From the NCBI GenBank assembly GCA_965232895.1, contig OZ247430.1, forward strand, positions 1,798,001 to 1,862,000: a stretch of 64,000 bases of DNA, written 5' to 3'. Position 1 is the stretch's first letter. Each line of letters starts with the position of its first letter. The notes beneath the pieces are model-generated. The model saw nothing but the letters and a program-made list of their open reading frames with translations, was not told the DNA's origin and searched no databases. Position numbers and translations under genes: made by a program. This DNA comes from Bin87 sp965232895 (GTDB taxonomy: Bacteria > Chloroflexota > Dehalococcoidia > Lucifugimonadales > UBA3495). Shown here one piece after another: positions 8,004 to 16,741 of the stretch.

Positions 8004-8750
8004 TTACGCGAAGTCAAATCCGGGCATTTCGTAGTGGATGAGCGTTACGCCAAGTTGGTCGGCCTCGTCGTCCAAGTCGTCAGACCACAGAGCATTAGCC
8101 ACACAGAAGGCCCTGGTGTTAACGCCGGTGAGGTTTTGCAGCAGGGCGGCCCGACGCCGCGCGTTGTGAATATCCTGCTCGTTGATGGTTACTGAAACTT
8201 CGACGACGGCCTGAACCTCCACCTGCTCGCCAATAGGCGTGCCGCGGCCGACGATGTCGATGACCCGGCCCTGGTCAAACTGTTGACGGGTCAAGCTTCC
8301 GTCCCGGCGGGCCTGCAAAAGCAGGTTATTGATAGTGGAACGGTCGGTGAGGGCAATATCCGCGAAATGGTCAACCATAACGAGTTCGATTTGTTCGGAG
8401 CATTTTTGCTCGTATGAATGACCGCGCAGATTGCCAACTTGACCGCTCAGTCGCTGGTGACTCCCAGTCAACTGCTGAAGGCTTTGGGTCAGCCGCTGCT
8501 GGTCCTCGGTCAACCGCTGAACGCTTTGGGCCAGTTGCTGAACGCTCTCGGTCAGCTGCTGTTGGCCCTGTTCCAGAGCGCCCATCCGTTCAGCCAGGCT
8601 ATGAAACGCCTCGGGCAGCCCAAGAAAATCCTCAGTGAGCAGTTCCCTGAGGACGAATTCCCGGACGCGAGGGTCGGCCCGGATTTCGCTGACCAGTTGT
8701 CTGGCGATGGACTCCGGCGACAGTTCTTGTTCAGTCAATTCGGTGGTCAT
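8004..8750 (-). CDS. coiled-coil protein with nuclease-like C-terminal domain
   Basis: A 248-residue protein. Residues about 50-105 are a heptad coiled coil made of repeated QQLxxSVQxL units (ALEQGQQQLTES, QQLAQSVQRLTED, QRLTQSLQQLTG). The C-terminal part (QGRVIDIVGRG, VVEVSVTINEQDI, RAFCVANALWSDD) resembles the degenerate PD-(D/E)XK-like domains often attached to such coiled coils, with D and E-x-S in place of E-x-K. Activity is uncertain. The coiled coil probably sets oligomer state. No obvious operon partner. Confidence 0.7.
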   Translation of the reverse strand: MTTELTEQELSPESIARQLVSEIRADPRVREFVLRELLTEDFLGLPEAFHSLAERMGALEQGQQQLTESVQQLAQSVQRLTEDQQRLTQSLQQLTGSHQRLSGQVGNLRGHSYEQKCSEQIELVMVDHFADIALTDRSTINNLLLQARRDGSLTRQQFDQGRVIDIVGRGTPIGEQVEVQAVVEVSVTINEQDIHNARRRAALLQNLTGVNTRAFCVANALWSDDLDDEADQLGVTLIHYEMPGFDFA

Positions 8751-8813
8751 GGCGGTTTCTAATCAGGCAGAAATTATTGGCATCCAGTGTACCACTTTGG
8801 CAATCCATAGTTT

Positions 8814-9875
8814 TCACCGGCAGTGCCGGTCGAGTTTGGACAATGCCTTGTCCAGACGGCGCACGTCGAAATTCGCCCGGATGCTCTCGCCCATTTCCGC
8901 ATCAGTCTCAACCGTCAGAGTATCTACTCGCGTCAGCTTGCTTATCCAGCCTCGGCCAGCGCCAATCAAGGCCTTTTCAAAGTTAATCCGTCATTCCTGC
9001 GTAGGCAGGAATCCAGAAATCTCCGCTAATGGAAACGTTCTGGATTCCTGCTTTCGCAGGAATGACGATCGGGATCGCATGCCACCGTCAGGGACTTTGA
9101 AAAGGCCCTGATCGCCAATGTAAGCCTGCGTGAATGACCTGTTGCGCGATTCGCTGGCGGACAGTTGCCAACTTTCGGACTGCGGTACACCGTTTCCGTA
9201 GCGTACTTGTACCGGGTGGCTGGAGCTATGCAGACTCCCGTCGGATCGTTTAACCTCAAAGGCGTCGTCGGGCACCGCCGGGCGCTGCTCGCCCCAATCA
9301 AACTGAATTGACCTATTGCCCGGTTCATCTCCCCGGCAATAAATCTGCACGTAAATGTCGCCGGAACCTTCCGCATACACAAAGATCGAATAGATTGCCT
9401 TTCCAGAACTGGTCTCTCACTCATCTTGCCGCCAATTACCGAAAGGGTTGGGTGTCGACGTGGGGCGGGGGGTGTTGGTCGGGCGAGGAGTATTAGTTGG
9501 CTGAGGCGTATTGGTAGGAGCGGGTGTTGGCGTAGCTGTCGGGTAAGGGGTGTAGGTTGGCAGTGGAGTGTAAGTAGGCAGCGGCGTGTAGGTCGGTAGC
9601 GGGGTAGACGTGGCAACAGGCGTATCAGTAGGTGCAGGGGTATTCGTTGGCTGTGTTACCGATGTGGTTGTCTCAGCCTCGGCAAAGCCTGCCGATGGCG
9701 ATGCAGGGGTGGGTGCAACCTCAGTTGCGCAACCGAGAGTGAACAAGGCGACACCAACAACGACGGCAAGTTTAACGAGCAAGTGGTTGGGCGCTTCATT
9801 CCTCAAAATACTGGGGACGAGCAGTTGATCGCCCCCAGTGAACGTGTTTTCCGGCAAAGACGGTATGACCGGCAT
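8814..9875 (-). pseudogene. broken PT-rich lipoprotein gene, VasI-like C-terminus
   Basis: Once one gene, now in three in-frame pieces. Residues 1-152 (9417-9875): signal with LFTLGC lipobox, then a Pro-Thr linker of about 16 PTxTP units ending NWRQDE. A TGA at 9417-9419 stops it. The same frame then continues ETSSGKAIYSIFVYAEGSGD to IGDQGLFK, enters a 150-bp repeat (8964-9113) that adds a second TGA at 8991-8993, and leaves it in frame as FEKALIGAGRGWISKL to ALSKLDRHCR and a stop at 8814. The FDVRRLDKALSKL tail resembles VasI-like extracytoplasmic domains. The repeat is 50 codons long, so the frame survives around it. Confidence 0.75.
8964..9113. repeat. 150-bp MITE-like element with nested hairpins
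   Basis: Terminal inverted repeats of 20 bases (8964-8983 and 9094-9113, 18 of 20 matching; core GGCCTTTTCAAAGT). Inside is the common hairpin pair TCATTCCTGC...GCAGGAATGA with CCAGAA/TTCTGG arms at 8990-9066. It lies within the lipoprotein pseudogene, so it looks like an insertion or a gene-derived palindrome expanded by an insertion. No transposase inside; it would need help in trans. Confidence 0.7.
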
Positions 9876-9885
9876 CCGCCGGGAT

Positions 9886-10833
9886 TTACGCCTTCGCGTA
9901 CTTGGAGAAGCTGCGCAGCTCGCGCGGCGGGTCCATGTGGCTGCCGCGGATGGTGTAGGAAACCTCGGACACGTACACCGCGCCGGTGCTGTCCACGGCG
10001 ATCCCGTGGGGCGCGATGAACTGGCCGGCGCCCTCACCCTCTTCCGGCGCGCCGAACACGCAGACCCGGTTGCCGTCGCGGTCGTAGATGGTGACCCGGT
10101 GGCCGAGGCCCGGCGCGTCGTCCACGCCGCCCATGCCGTTGAGCTCGCCAACGTAGATGTGGCCGCCCCAGTACACCATGGCGTCCGGCCGGTGGATGTT
10201 GCTCCACATCTCCGTGAAGTTGCCGTCAGTGTCGAACAGCTGGATGCGGTGGCACTCCCGGTCAACCACGTACACCCGCTCGTCCTCGTCGAAGGCGATG
10301 TTGTGCGGGCGAATGAACTGGCCGGCGTCGATTCCCGGCTCGCCCCAGGAGAACTTGTACTGCCCTTCGGCGGTGTACACGTGAATGCGGGAGTTTCCGT
10401 ACCCGTCGGAGACGTAGATGTCGCCGTTGCTGGGTCGGATAGCCGCGGAGGTCGGTCGATTGAAGGGCTGCCCGCTCCAGCGGGGCGCCGGGTGGTTCTT
10501 CTCGCCGATCTCCATCAGCTTTTCGCCGGTGACGCTGAACTTCTGGATGGTGTGGATGCCATCGTCGGCGGCCAGCAGGGTGTCGTCCGCCGCGCTGTAG
10601 TACAGACCGTGGGTGCGGTTGTCACTGAAGTGGCCCTGGCCGAAGGACCGCTCAAAGTTGCCGTCCTTGTCAAAGACCATGATGGGGTGCTCGCCGCGGG
10701 TGAGGATGAACACGCGGTCGTTGCCGTCCACGGCCACGCCGGGGCACTCCAGGAGGCGCATCCCATCCGGCAGTTTCAGCCAATCCTCGACGAAAGTGTA
10801 CTGGAAGTCTCCCTGACCATAAGTTCCAGGCAT
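9886..10833 (-). CDS. NHL-repeat beta-propeller protein
   Basis: A 315-residue six-bladed propeller. NHL-type units recur: PGVAVDGNDRVFIL, HGLYYSAADDTLLAAD, TSAAIRPSNGDIYVSDG, HNIAFDEDERVYVVDR, DAMVYWGGHIYVGEL and HGIAVDSTGAVYVSE, each about 50 residues. This spacing matches the lyase domain of peptidylglycine alpha-amidating enzymes and many bacterial NHL proteins. No signal peptide is visible. Binding or hydrolysis of a small ligand is possible; the function is not fixed by sequence. It lies 10 bases from the start of the lipoprotein pseudogene, on the same strand. Confidence 0.85.
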   Translation of the reverse strand: MPGTYGQGDFQYTFVEDWLKLPDGMRLLECPGVAVDGNDRVFILTRGEHPIMVFDKDGNFERSFGQGHFSDNRTHGLYYSAADDTLLAADDGIHTIQKFSVTGEKLMEIGEKNHPAPRWSGQPFNRPTSAAIRPSNGDIYVSDGYGNSRIHVYTAEGQYKFSWGEPGIDAGQFIRPHNIAFDEDERVYVVDRECHRIQLFDTDGNFTEMWSNIHRPDAMVYWGGHIYVGELNGMGGVDDAPGLGHRVTIYDRDGNRVCVFGAPEEGEGAGQFIAPHGIAVDSTGAVYVSEVSYTIRGSHMDPPRELRSFSKYAKA

Positions 10834-10898
10834 AATTTTCTCCCTTGCAGATAGTGTGTCGATTTGAGTGGTTCGGGCCTATCTTACTTGCCGCCCGG

Positions 10899-11675
10899 CT
10901 ACTGGGCAATACACCCGCCGTCGATGACCAGTTCCGCGCCCGTCACAAACGAGGCTTCGTCTGACGCCAGGTACAGTACGCCATACGCCACCTCGATGGG
11001 ATGCGCGCGCCGTCCCAGGGGCACCAGGGCCAAACGCTGCGCCGCCACTTCCGGGTCGGCGTAGGTTGATGCGCTCATGGGCGTCATGATCGGGCCGGGA
11101 TGCACGGAGTTCGCCCGTATGCCCTCGCGGGCATGCTGCACGGCGGTGGCCTTGGTGAACAGCCGCACCGCCCCCTTGGATGCGTTGTACGGGTGCGACC
11201 GTGACCACGCTCCGGTCATTCCCGCGATGGACGAGATGTTCACGATGGACCCGCCGCCGGCGCGCCGCATGGCGGGAATCGCCGCTTTCGTACCCAGGAA
11301 CACGCCCTTGGAGTTGATGTCCATCACCCGGTCCCACTGCTCGACACTGGTGTCTTCCAGCGAGATATTCCGCGCGCCGCCCTCGACGGAGATGCTGATG
11401 CCGGCATTGTTCACCAGCGCGTCCAGCTTGCCGTAGCGTTCTTCCGCCAACTCAACGATGGCCTGCCAATCATCCTCGCTGGTCACGTCCAGGTGCGCGT
11501 AGGCCACGTCGAGGCCGTCAGATCGGCAATCCGCCTCCACCTCCTGCCCCAGGTCATCCAGGATGTCGCCGAAGACAACCTGGGCACCCTCTCGCGCAAA
11601 CAACCTGACCTCCTCAGCGCCCATGCCGCGGGCGCCTCCGCTGATTATGGCTACCTTACCGTCCATTCGGCCCAT
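10899..11675 (-). CDS. SDR family NAD(P)-dependent oxidoreductase
   Basis: Classical SDR of 258 residues. Cofactor loop SGGARGMG at 12-19, acidic LDVTS at 62-66, NNAG at 89-92, Ser148/149 in VNISS, and Tyr163-x3-Lys167 in YNASK. An AGGGAGA ribosome site lies about 5 bases before the first ATG, so MGRMDGK is the start. It is a paralogue of the SDR at 343-1095 and similar in length and in the C-terminal TGAELVIDGG. Substrate unknown. Confidence 0.92.
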   Translation of the reverse strand: MGRMDGKVAIISGGARGMGAEEVRLFAREGAQVVFGDILDDLGQEVEADCRSDGLDVAYAHLDVTSEDDWQAIVELAEERYGKLDALVNNAGISISVEGGARNISLEDTSVEQWDRVMDINSKGVFLGTKAAIPAMRRAGGGSIVNISSIAGMTGAWSRSHPYNASKGAVRLFTKATAVQHAREGIRANSVHPGPIMTPMSASTYADPEVAAQRLALVPLGRRAHPIEVAYGVLYLASDEASFVTGAELVIDGGCIAQ

Positions 11676-11702
11676 GATGATCTCCCTTTCAGAACCGGAG
11701 AG

Positions 11703-12071
11703 TTACTTCGCCGGAATATTTTCGTCGATGATGGCTTGCAGTTGCTGCACCAACGGCGGCAGGTGCTGGTGAATAATTCGCCACAACTCCTCGAAATCCA
11801 CCGTGTCGTAGTTGTGCGTGTCGTAGTTGTGGATGAATACGTTCCGAAGGTCCGTTGTGTCCTGCCGCTGTACCTCCGGGTAACGCTGGCGAACCTCTTC
11901 AGGCGCCCGGCGTGCGGCTTCTCCAAGCGCTTCCATCAACCGGGTCAAGGCCAGATCAAACATCCGGTCCAAATCCAGATCGACCCGATGGCGACCTTCC
12001 GCCAATTCCATGGCCTCGCGCCCGTGGTCTCGCATCTGTTGCACGGCCACCATGGGGTCACGCCGCGACAT
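11703..12071 (-). CDS. hepT: HepT-like HEPN ribonuclease toxin with active-site duplication
   Basis: HEPN-fold (DUF86) protein of 122 residues, toxin half of an MntA/HepT pair. The start at 12071 has GGAGGAG 5 bases upstream and overlaps the end of mntA by 14 bases. The RX4HxY motif is RNVFIHNYDT from Arg76 to His81 and Tyr83. It is immediately followed by a second HNYDT, produced by a 15-base tandem duplication, so the motif reads HNYDTHNYDTVDF. Normal HepT has one copy before the VDF helix. The extra five residues may disturb the RNase site. The family is clear; activity is doubtful. Confidence 0.85.
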   Translation of the reverse strand: MSRRDPMVAVQQMRDHGREAMELAEGRHRVDLDLDRMFDLALTRLMEALGEAARRAPEEVRQRYPEVQRQDTTDLRNVFIHNYDTHNYDTVDFEELWRIIHQHLPPLVQQLQAIIDENIPAK

Positions 12072-12378
12072 ATATCTCCTCCGCCTCATCAAGCACTTCC
12101 TGGCGGAAGTACGGGCTCAGGGACGCAGCCGTGTGCATGTCAACTTCGCGGCCCAGCATCGCCGTCAACTCGCGCCGCATCTGGAAGAACACGAACCCTG
12201 CCGCGTAGCCGGGTTCAAATTCGACCAGCACATCAACGTCGCTCTGAGGCGTGAAGTCGTCGCGTATCACGGAGCGGAACAGCGCCATCCGGCGCACGCG
12301 GTTGCGCCGGCAGAACTCGGCAATTTCACCAGTGGGTATGTAGACCCGCGCTGGCATCGTGCTGTTCTCCGATTTCAT
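12058..12378 (-). CDS. mntA: MntA-like minimal nucleotidyltransferase antitoxin, degenerate motif
   Basis: A 106-residue Pol-beta-fold protein. MntA antitoxins AMPylate the tyrosine of HepT. The GSx10DxD signature reads RSVIRDDFTPQSDVDV: Ser36, the x10 spacing, Asp47 and Asp49 are kept, but the invariant Gly is Arg35 (codon CGC where GGC would restore it). The rest (LVEFEPG, EVDMHTAASLSPYFR) is normal. The start could also be the second ATG at 12357, which has a better ribosome site. It precedes and overlaps hepT. Confidence 0.85.
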   Translation of the reverse strand: MKSENSTMPARVYIPTGEIAEFCRRNRVRRMALFRSVIRDDFTPQSDVDVLVEFEPGYAAGFVFFQMRRELTAMLGREVDMHTAASLSPYFRQEVLDEAEEIYVAA

Positions 12379-12503
12379 TGGCTCTGTGGATCATTATGCG
12401 CTCAGCCTTCCAAACAGTCTGACAGCCGATGCGTGTTGGGAATCTGCGGTTGACAGCGTTTACAGTACCGCCGGATAATCCCAATAGCAAGAGAGAGAAT
12501 GAT

Positions 12504-12917
12504 ATGGAAAGCACCTTGGCCGACAACGCGCTTGAAATCGCTATCATCGGTGGCTTGATTGCGATCATCGTGGCGTTCGTCACGATTGGGGCGATTTTCG
12601 TTTTCCGGCTGTTCAACCGGGTTGACCAGCTTGCCGACAAGCTGGGGGAAACCAACGAAAGGATCAGCCAGACCCGCAATGAACTGAGCGAGAAAATCGA
12701 CCAGACACACCGGGAGTTGAGCGAGAAAATCGACCAACGACACCGGGAACTGATGCAGCAGATGGCGCAGATGAAAACCGAAATCATCAACGCGCTGGTG
12801 AATCATTCCCACCCCGAACCAGGCGGATCTCCCGTCTTCACGGCCCCACCTCCGGTAACCCTGCCAGACCAGTCGGCCCGGGAGCCGGAACCGACGCCAG
12901 CCCCGGCTGACAACTGA
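12504..12917 (+). CDS. single-span membrane protein with coiled coil
   Basis: A 137-residue protein from the ATG at 12504. One membrane helix (IAIIGGLIAIIVAFVTIGAIF, written here in part) is followed by a coiled coil with an internal repeat, ELSEKIDQTHR then ELSEKIDQRHR, and a Pro-rich tail (PEPGGSPVF, PEPTPAPADN). Topology suggests a short N-terminus and a long soluble C-terminal rod. It overlaps no neighbour. The family is not named; it resembles many small bacterial coiled-coil membrane proteins. Confidence 0.65.
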   Translation: MESTLADNALEIAIIGGLIAIIVAFVTIGAIFVFRLFNRVDQLADKLGETNERISQTRNELSEKIDQTHRELSEKIDQRHRELMQQMAQMKTEIINALVNHSHPEPGGSPVFTAPPPVTLPDQSAREPEPTPAPADN

Positions 12918-12919
12918 CC

Positions 12920-13297
12920 CTACGCCGCGTTGTTGTCGTCCATGAACATCCCGACCACGTTCCCCTCGGTGTCGCGGAAGTTGACGAACCAGCCAATGCC
13001 CGGCACCGCTGTGCGCGGGGTCACTATTGCGCAGCCGACGGCCCGCACCTTCTCAGTATAGGCGTCCAGGTCATCCACGTTGATGACCACCAGCGTTCCG
13101 CCGAAATTGACCGCCGACTGACGGGCAATCAGCGCGCCGCCGATGCCGTAGGGCTCGTCGTCCCCGCCGGTCTCCTGCAGGTAGTATTCCTCCGGCCCGT
13201 CCCACTTGCTGGAATTCCAGCCGAACACGTCGCTGTAGAACTTGTTGGCGCGGTCGGCGTCGTCAAAGGGCAGTTCGAAGTGCACGATCTTGGGCAT
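12920..13297 (-). CDS. VOC/glyoxalase-fold protein
   Basis: A 125-residue single-domain VOC protein. It opens KIVHFELPFDDADRANKFYSDVFGW, the standard first beta-alpha unit with His at position 6, and ends with WFVNFRDTEGNVVGMF, the second unit typical of the family. Proteins of this length act as dimeric lyases, isomerases or binding proteins. The metal ligands are incomplete, so a non-metal role is possible. It precedes the GNAT acetyltransferase on the same strand, but no pathway is evident. Confidence 0.88.
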   Translation of the reverse strand: MPKIVHFELPFDDADRANKFYSDVFGWNSSKWDGPEEYYLQETGGDDEPYGIGGALIARQSAVNFGGTLVVINVDDLDAYTEKVRAVGCAIVTPRTAVPGIGWFVNFRDTEGNVVGMFMDDNNAA

Positions 13298-13324
13298 GGT
13301 TCCTCCGTAGGCGAATTATCATTT

Positions 13325-13882
13325 TCAACTGCTGGCGGGCTCAGAGACTGACTGCCAATCCTCCGCCAGCAACGCATACAATAGTGTATCCCACCATCGG
13401 CCCTTGAAATACTCGTTGCGACGCAACCGCCCTTCCTGCCTGAACCCCAGCCGTTCCAGCACCCGCGCCGAAGCCAGGTTGTCGGCGATGCACCAGGATG
13501 AGATCCGCTGCAGGCCCAACTCCCGGAACCCGAAATCCACCATGGCACGGGCTGCCTCCGAAGCGTAGCCGTGCCCCCAATATTGCGGGGACAGTTCGTA
13601 CCCGATGTCGGCCTCCCACTCGTTGTCCGGTTTGCGCCGGAGGCCGCAGTTGCCAATCAGCCCGCCGCTCTCTTTTTGGACTATGGCCAGCTGGAACCGC
13701 CGCCTCGGTCGTTCAGACTGCCAATCCCGGAACATATCCACGAAGTTCCGAACCGCAGTTTCGTCACGGTCTTCCCACGGATAGTAGCGAAGATAAAGCG
13801 GGTCGCGCTGGTAATCCAGCACGGCCCGCCAGTCGTCTTCCCCGAACTCCCGCAGGGCCAGTCGCTCGGTGGTGATCTGCAT
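13325..13882 (-). CDS. GNAT acetyltransferase, RimJ/RimL-like
   Basis: A 185-residue acetyl-CoA-dependent N-acetyltransferase. It starts ITTERLALREFGEDDW and has the acetyl-CoA loop in YWGHGYASEAARAMVDFGF (Q/RxxGxA type), then NLASARVLERLGFRQEGRLRRNEYFKGRWWDTLLYAL, which is the C-terminal signature of the RimJ/RimL branch. Targets range from ribosomal protein termini to antibiotics; none is indicated here. Its upstream neighbour on the same strand is the GMC oxidoreductase. Confidence 0.9.
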   Translation of the reverse strand: MQITTERLALREFGEDDWRAVLDYQRDPLYLRYYPWEDRDETAVRNFVDMFRDWQSERPRRRFQLAIVQKESGGLIGNCGLRRKPDNEWEADIGYELSPQYWGHGYASEAARAMVDFGFRELGLQRISSWCIADNLASARVLERLGFRQEGRLRRNEYFKGRWWDTLLYALLAEDWQSVSEPASS

Positions 13883-13893
13883 TTGCGATACCG

Positions 13894-15489
13894 CTAGGAG
13901 ATGGCGGAAGATCCCTCCCCCTTCAGGTAATCGGCGGTGCGCAGCGCCAGCGCCTGTATCGTGGTCGTCGGGTTGATGCAGGCCCCGGTGGTGAAGATGC
14001 TGCCGTCGATGATGAACAGGTTGGGCACGTCGTGGGCGCGGCCCCAGCGGTCCACCACCGAACGGTCGGGGTCGGATCCCATGCGCGCGGTGCCCAGCAG
14101 ATGCCAGCCAGCGTTGCGCCGCAGCCTGGAGGAGACGACCTTCTTCGCGCCGGCGGCCTCCAGCGCTTCGCTGGCGCGCGCGATGCCGTGGTCCAGCATG
14201 GCCCAGGTGTTGTTGCTGACCGTGTAGTCGATCTTGGGCGCGGGTATGCCGTGGCTGTCCGTAAGGTTCGGGTCCAGCGTAACCGTGTTGTGCTCTTCGG
14301 GCAGGTCCTCGGTCATGATGACGATGCCCATCTGGTGGCGGAACCGCTCCGCGAAATCACGGTGGTGCCCCTCGCCCCATTCGACCTGCTGGCCGACCAG
14401 ACCGCCCAACGCGACTTGCAGCGGGGCGCCGCCCACGTTGGAAATCTGCATGTCGTAGCCGCGCACGAAACCCCGACGCACGTCGGTCTCGTAGAATTCC
14501 TGGCTCAGCATGGAAGAACCGCGCGGCCCGTCGTCCGGGCCCAGGTCCTCGTCGAACAGGCCCATCACGTATCCGCAGGGGTGGTGCATCAGGTTGCGCC
14601 CCACCTGGCCGCTGCTGTTGGCGAGGCCGTGGGGGAACAGCGCGCTCTTGGAGTTCAGCAGGAGCCGCGAGGTTCCGACGCCGTTGCAGGCCAGCACCAC
14701 GACTTTCGCATACTGCGCCTGGAGGTTGCCGTTGTGGTCGTAGTAGGCGGCGCCGGTCGCCCGTCCGGCCTCGTCCACCAGTATCTCCCGGACACGGGCA
14801 TGGGTGATGAGACGCGCCCCCTGCTTGAGGGCGCTGGGCCAGAAGATGATGTCGCTGCTGGATGGCGAGCGCAGGTACTCGCCCACGTCCGCCGGCCGGC
14901 CGTCATACGCGGTCGAGGCAATGGCATTGTCCGACGACCACCAGTGCCAGCCCAGTTGGTTGAAGGCTCGCGCCAGTTTTTCGCCGCCGGGACCGATGGG
15001 CAGTGGCGGCGTGGGCCGGGCCGGCTTCGGCGGGTAGGCGGTGTCACCCTGCAATCCGCTGACGCCGTGGGCGCGGTCGTTCTGGTCGTAGTACGGCTCC
15101 AGCTCGAAGTAGTCCATCGGCCAGTCGTCGGCCACGCCATCCAGCGACTTCAGCCGGAAGTCCGACGGATGGAACCGGGGGAAGTGGGAGCCCCAGTGGA
15201 TGGTGCTGCCGCCCACCGCGTTATACATGTACGGCGCGATGGGGGTATCGTCCTCGTTGACCGGATAGTCCTCCGCCAATCCGCGGAAGTTGGGATTGGG
15301 GTGGAAATCGGTCTGCCAGTGCAGTTGCGCCTGTGGTTCGCTGACCGGAAAGGCGTTCAGTGGCACCCAGCCGCCCTGCTCCAGGCACACCACCTTGACC
15401 CCGGCCTGCGTCAGGCTCCAGGTGAATGCCCCGCCGGAGGCGCCGGCCCCGATGACGAGGACGTCGGCTATGTCGTGTTTGCTGGCCAT
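13894..15489 (-). CDS. GMC-family FAD oxidoreductase
   Basis: A 531-residue flavoprotein. The Rossmann motif GAGASGG is at 14-20, the FAD loop GGSTIHWGSHFPRFHP is near 93, and the catalytic region reads GWHLLGTARMG and INPTTTIQALALR, which supply the His and Asn base pair of GMC enzymes. The GSSIHWG plus GTARMG pattern is closer to gluconate/fructose dehydrogenase large subunits than to choline dehydrogenase. No twin-Arg signal is present. No gamma or cytochrome subunit lies next to it. It probably oxidises an alcohol or sugar (inference). Confidence 0.9.
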   Translation of the reverse strand: MASKHDIADVLVIGAGASGGAFTWSLTQAGVKVVCLEQGGWVPLNAFPVSEPQAQLHWQTDFHPNPNFRGLAEDYPVNEDDTPIAPYMYNAVGGSTIHWGSHFPRFHPSDFRLKSLDGVADDWPMDYFELEPYYDQNDRAHGVSGLQGDTAYPPKPARPTPPLPIGPGGEKLARAFNQLGWHWWSSDNAIASTAYDGRPADVGEYLRSPSSSDIIFWPSALKQGARLITHARVREILVDEAGRATGAAYYDHNGNLQAQYAKVVVLACNGVGTSRLLLNSKSALFPHGLANSSGQVGRNLMHHPCGYVMGLFDEDLGPDDGPRGSSMLSQEFYETDVRRGFVRGYDMQISNVGGAPLQVALGGLVGQQVEWGEGHHRDFAERFRHQMGIVIMTEDLPEEHNTVTLDPNLTDSHGIPAPKIDYTVSNNTWAMLDHGIARASEALEAAGAKKVVSSRLRRNAGWHLLGTARMGSDPDRSVVDRWGRAHDVPNLFIIDGSIFTTGACINPTTTIQALALRTADYLKGEGSSAIS

Positions 15490-15559
15490 AAAGATTTGCT
15501 CCTAGGTGATCAGATGGTTGGCGGCTCAGGCAAGTTAACCCTGCGTCTCATTGGCCAAT

Positions 15560-15982
15560 TCATGCGCTAACTCGGCGATTGACTTTCGACAATATTTTCC
15601 AAATTTCGTTGAGGTGCCCAGCAATCTGCCTCGTCTCTTCACCCGTGAGGCTAGAAGAGTACTGGCGGACCGCTCTAACAATCTGTCGCATGTTGTGACG
15701 AAATTGTCGAGACTGCCCACGGAATCGCTTACGACGCGCATCATGGAGCTTCGGTCCTGGCTCCAACAGTTCCGCAGGTGGCAGCATCAAAAATGGAGGA
15801 AGATCGGTGGAATTCCGACCTCGCATTGCGGCTCTCTTCAGGATATCTAACATCGCCACCAAGTGGTCTTTGATGTCTTCTCGCTCTTGAGGGGAGGATT
15901 CAGCATAAAGACGCACCAAATGGTGCAGCACCTTGGCAGCTCTGATGGCTATCGGGGCATATTTGACGGCCGTCGCCACCAT
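15560..15982 (-). CDS. hypothetical helical protein, Uma2 neighbour
   Basis: A 140-residue protein with alpha-helical, basic character: VKYAPIAIRAAKVLHHLVRLYAES, then EREDIKDHLVAMLDILKRA, a Pro/Leu linker (DLPPFLMLPPAELLEPG), and a basic helix RKRFRGQSRQFRHNMRQIVRAV. It follows the Uma2 gene by two bases, so the two are co-transcribed. No known domain seen. The spacing and composition support a real gene. Confidence 0.55.
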   Translation of the reverse strand: MVATAVKYAPIAIRAAKVLHHLVRLYAESSPQEREDIKDHLVAMLDILKRAAMRGRNSTDLPPFLMLPPAELLEPGPKLHDARRKRFRGQSRQFRHNMRQIVRAVRQYSSSLTGEETRQIAGHLNEIWKILSKVNRRVSA

Positions 15983-15984
15983 GA

Positions 15985-16701
15985 TTACCTCCCCAACTCA
16001 GCTTGCAGCTGACGGATGCGCTCCAACGCGGCGTCTCGCTCAGCTTGGGCGTCGGCGAGGGCCTCTCCCAGTTCCCCCTGGGTCATCAGAAAGTCGTCCG
16101 TTTTTGGGTCGTAAAAGCGAAGCTTTCCATTGTCCCAACACAGGTACAAATCCAGCACGGGACTGTAACCAGACAGCATGCCGAACATTTTCCCGGAGCG
16201 GCCATCGGCCAAGTCAATGGGTTCGTATCGGCCGTCCACCAAGAGGTCACCGGCCAGCGGGACATCATGATACTGCCCGCCGGTGTGGTCGAAACGCCAG
16301 TATTCGCCAACGCCATAGTGGGCATACCCGAACCGTTTGCGGGTGTAATCAGCCTGCCCGGTGCGGCGGGAGGCCACCTCCAGCACGAAATCGGGAGGCT
16401 TTCCCACCTCGCTGATCACGTAGCCGTTGCGCTCAGTGATGGCATCCGGATCAACGTCAAACGCGACCACGCAATCCGGTACCAGCCAGCCATCGTGGCT
16501 ACGCGTGTCGTAACACAGAAAGCCCTCGCCACTCACCAGCGTACCCGGTCGCGATGCGAAATGCGCCATGAGAGACGTTCCCGCATTGGCGATGTGGGCA
16601 TATTGCTGCATATCGGGCGCTCTCGGTGGGTCGGGTAACTCCACCGGAAAGTCCAACTTGGCGGTTAGGCGCGACTGGGTAGCGGGCTTGGCAGTGGTCA
16701 T
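15985..16701 (-). CDS. Uma2-family putative endonuclease
   Basis: A 238-residue protein with the Uma2/DUF820 PD-(D/E)XK fold. GEGFLCYDTRSHDGWLVPDCVVAFD provides the first acidic residue, and PPDFVLEVASRRTGQADYTRKR the E-x-A plus following Lys/Arg helix. The end is a short coiled coil (LADAQAERDAALERIRQLQAEL), common in this family. The start is the ATG at 16701 with a GAGG ribosome site; a longer reading frame upstream looks noncoding. Function in cells is not known; the family is abundant in Chloroflexota and cyanobacteria. Confidence 0.88.
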   Translation of the reverse strand: MTTAKPATQSRLTAKLDFPVELPDPPRAPDMQQYAHIANAGTSLMAHFASRPGTLVSGEGFLCYDTRSHDGWLVPDCVVAFDVDPDAITERNGYVISEVGKPPDFVLEVASRRTGQADYTRKRFGYAHYGVGEYWRFDHTGGQYHDVPLAGDLLVDGRYEPIDLADGRSGKMFGMLSGYSPVLDLYLCWDNGKLRFYDPKTDDFLMTQGELGEALADAQAERDAALERIRQLQAELGR

Positions 16702-16741
16702 CTTGACCTCACCACAGGCTGGAGCGCAATGAAAACGACGC

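Noticed and set aside
9417..9419. TGA in the lipoprotein gene as a selenocysteine codon
   Set aside because: No hairpin at offset 16, no neighbouring catalytic Cys pattern, and the linker position makes a redox role unlikely. A nonsense mutation (TGG to TGA) is simpler.
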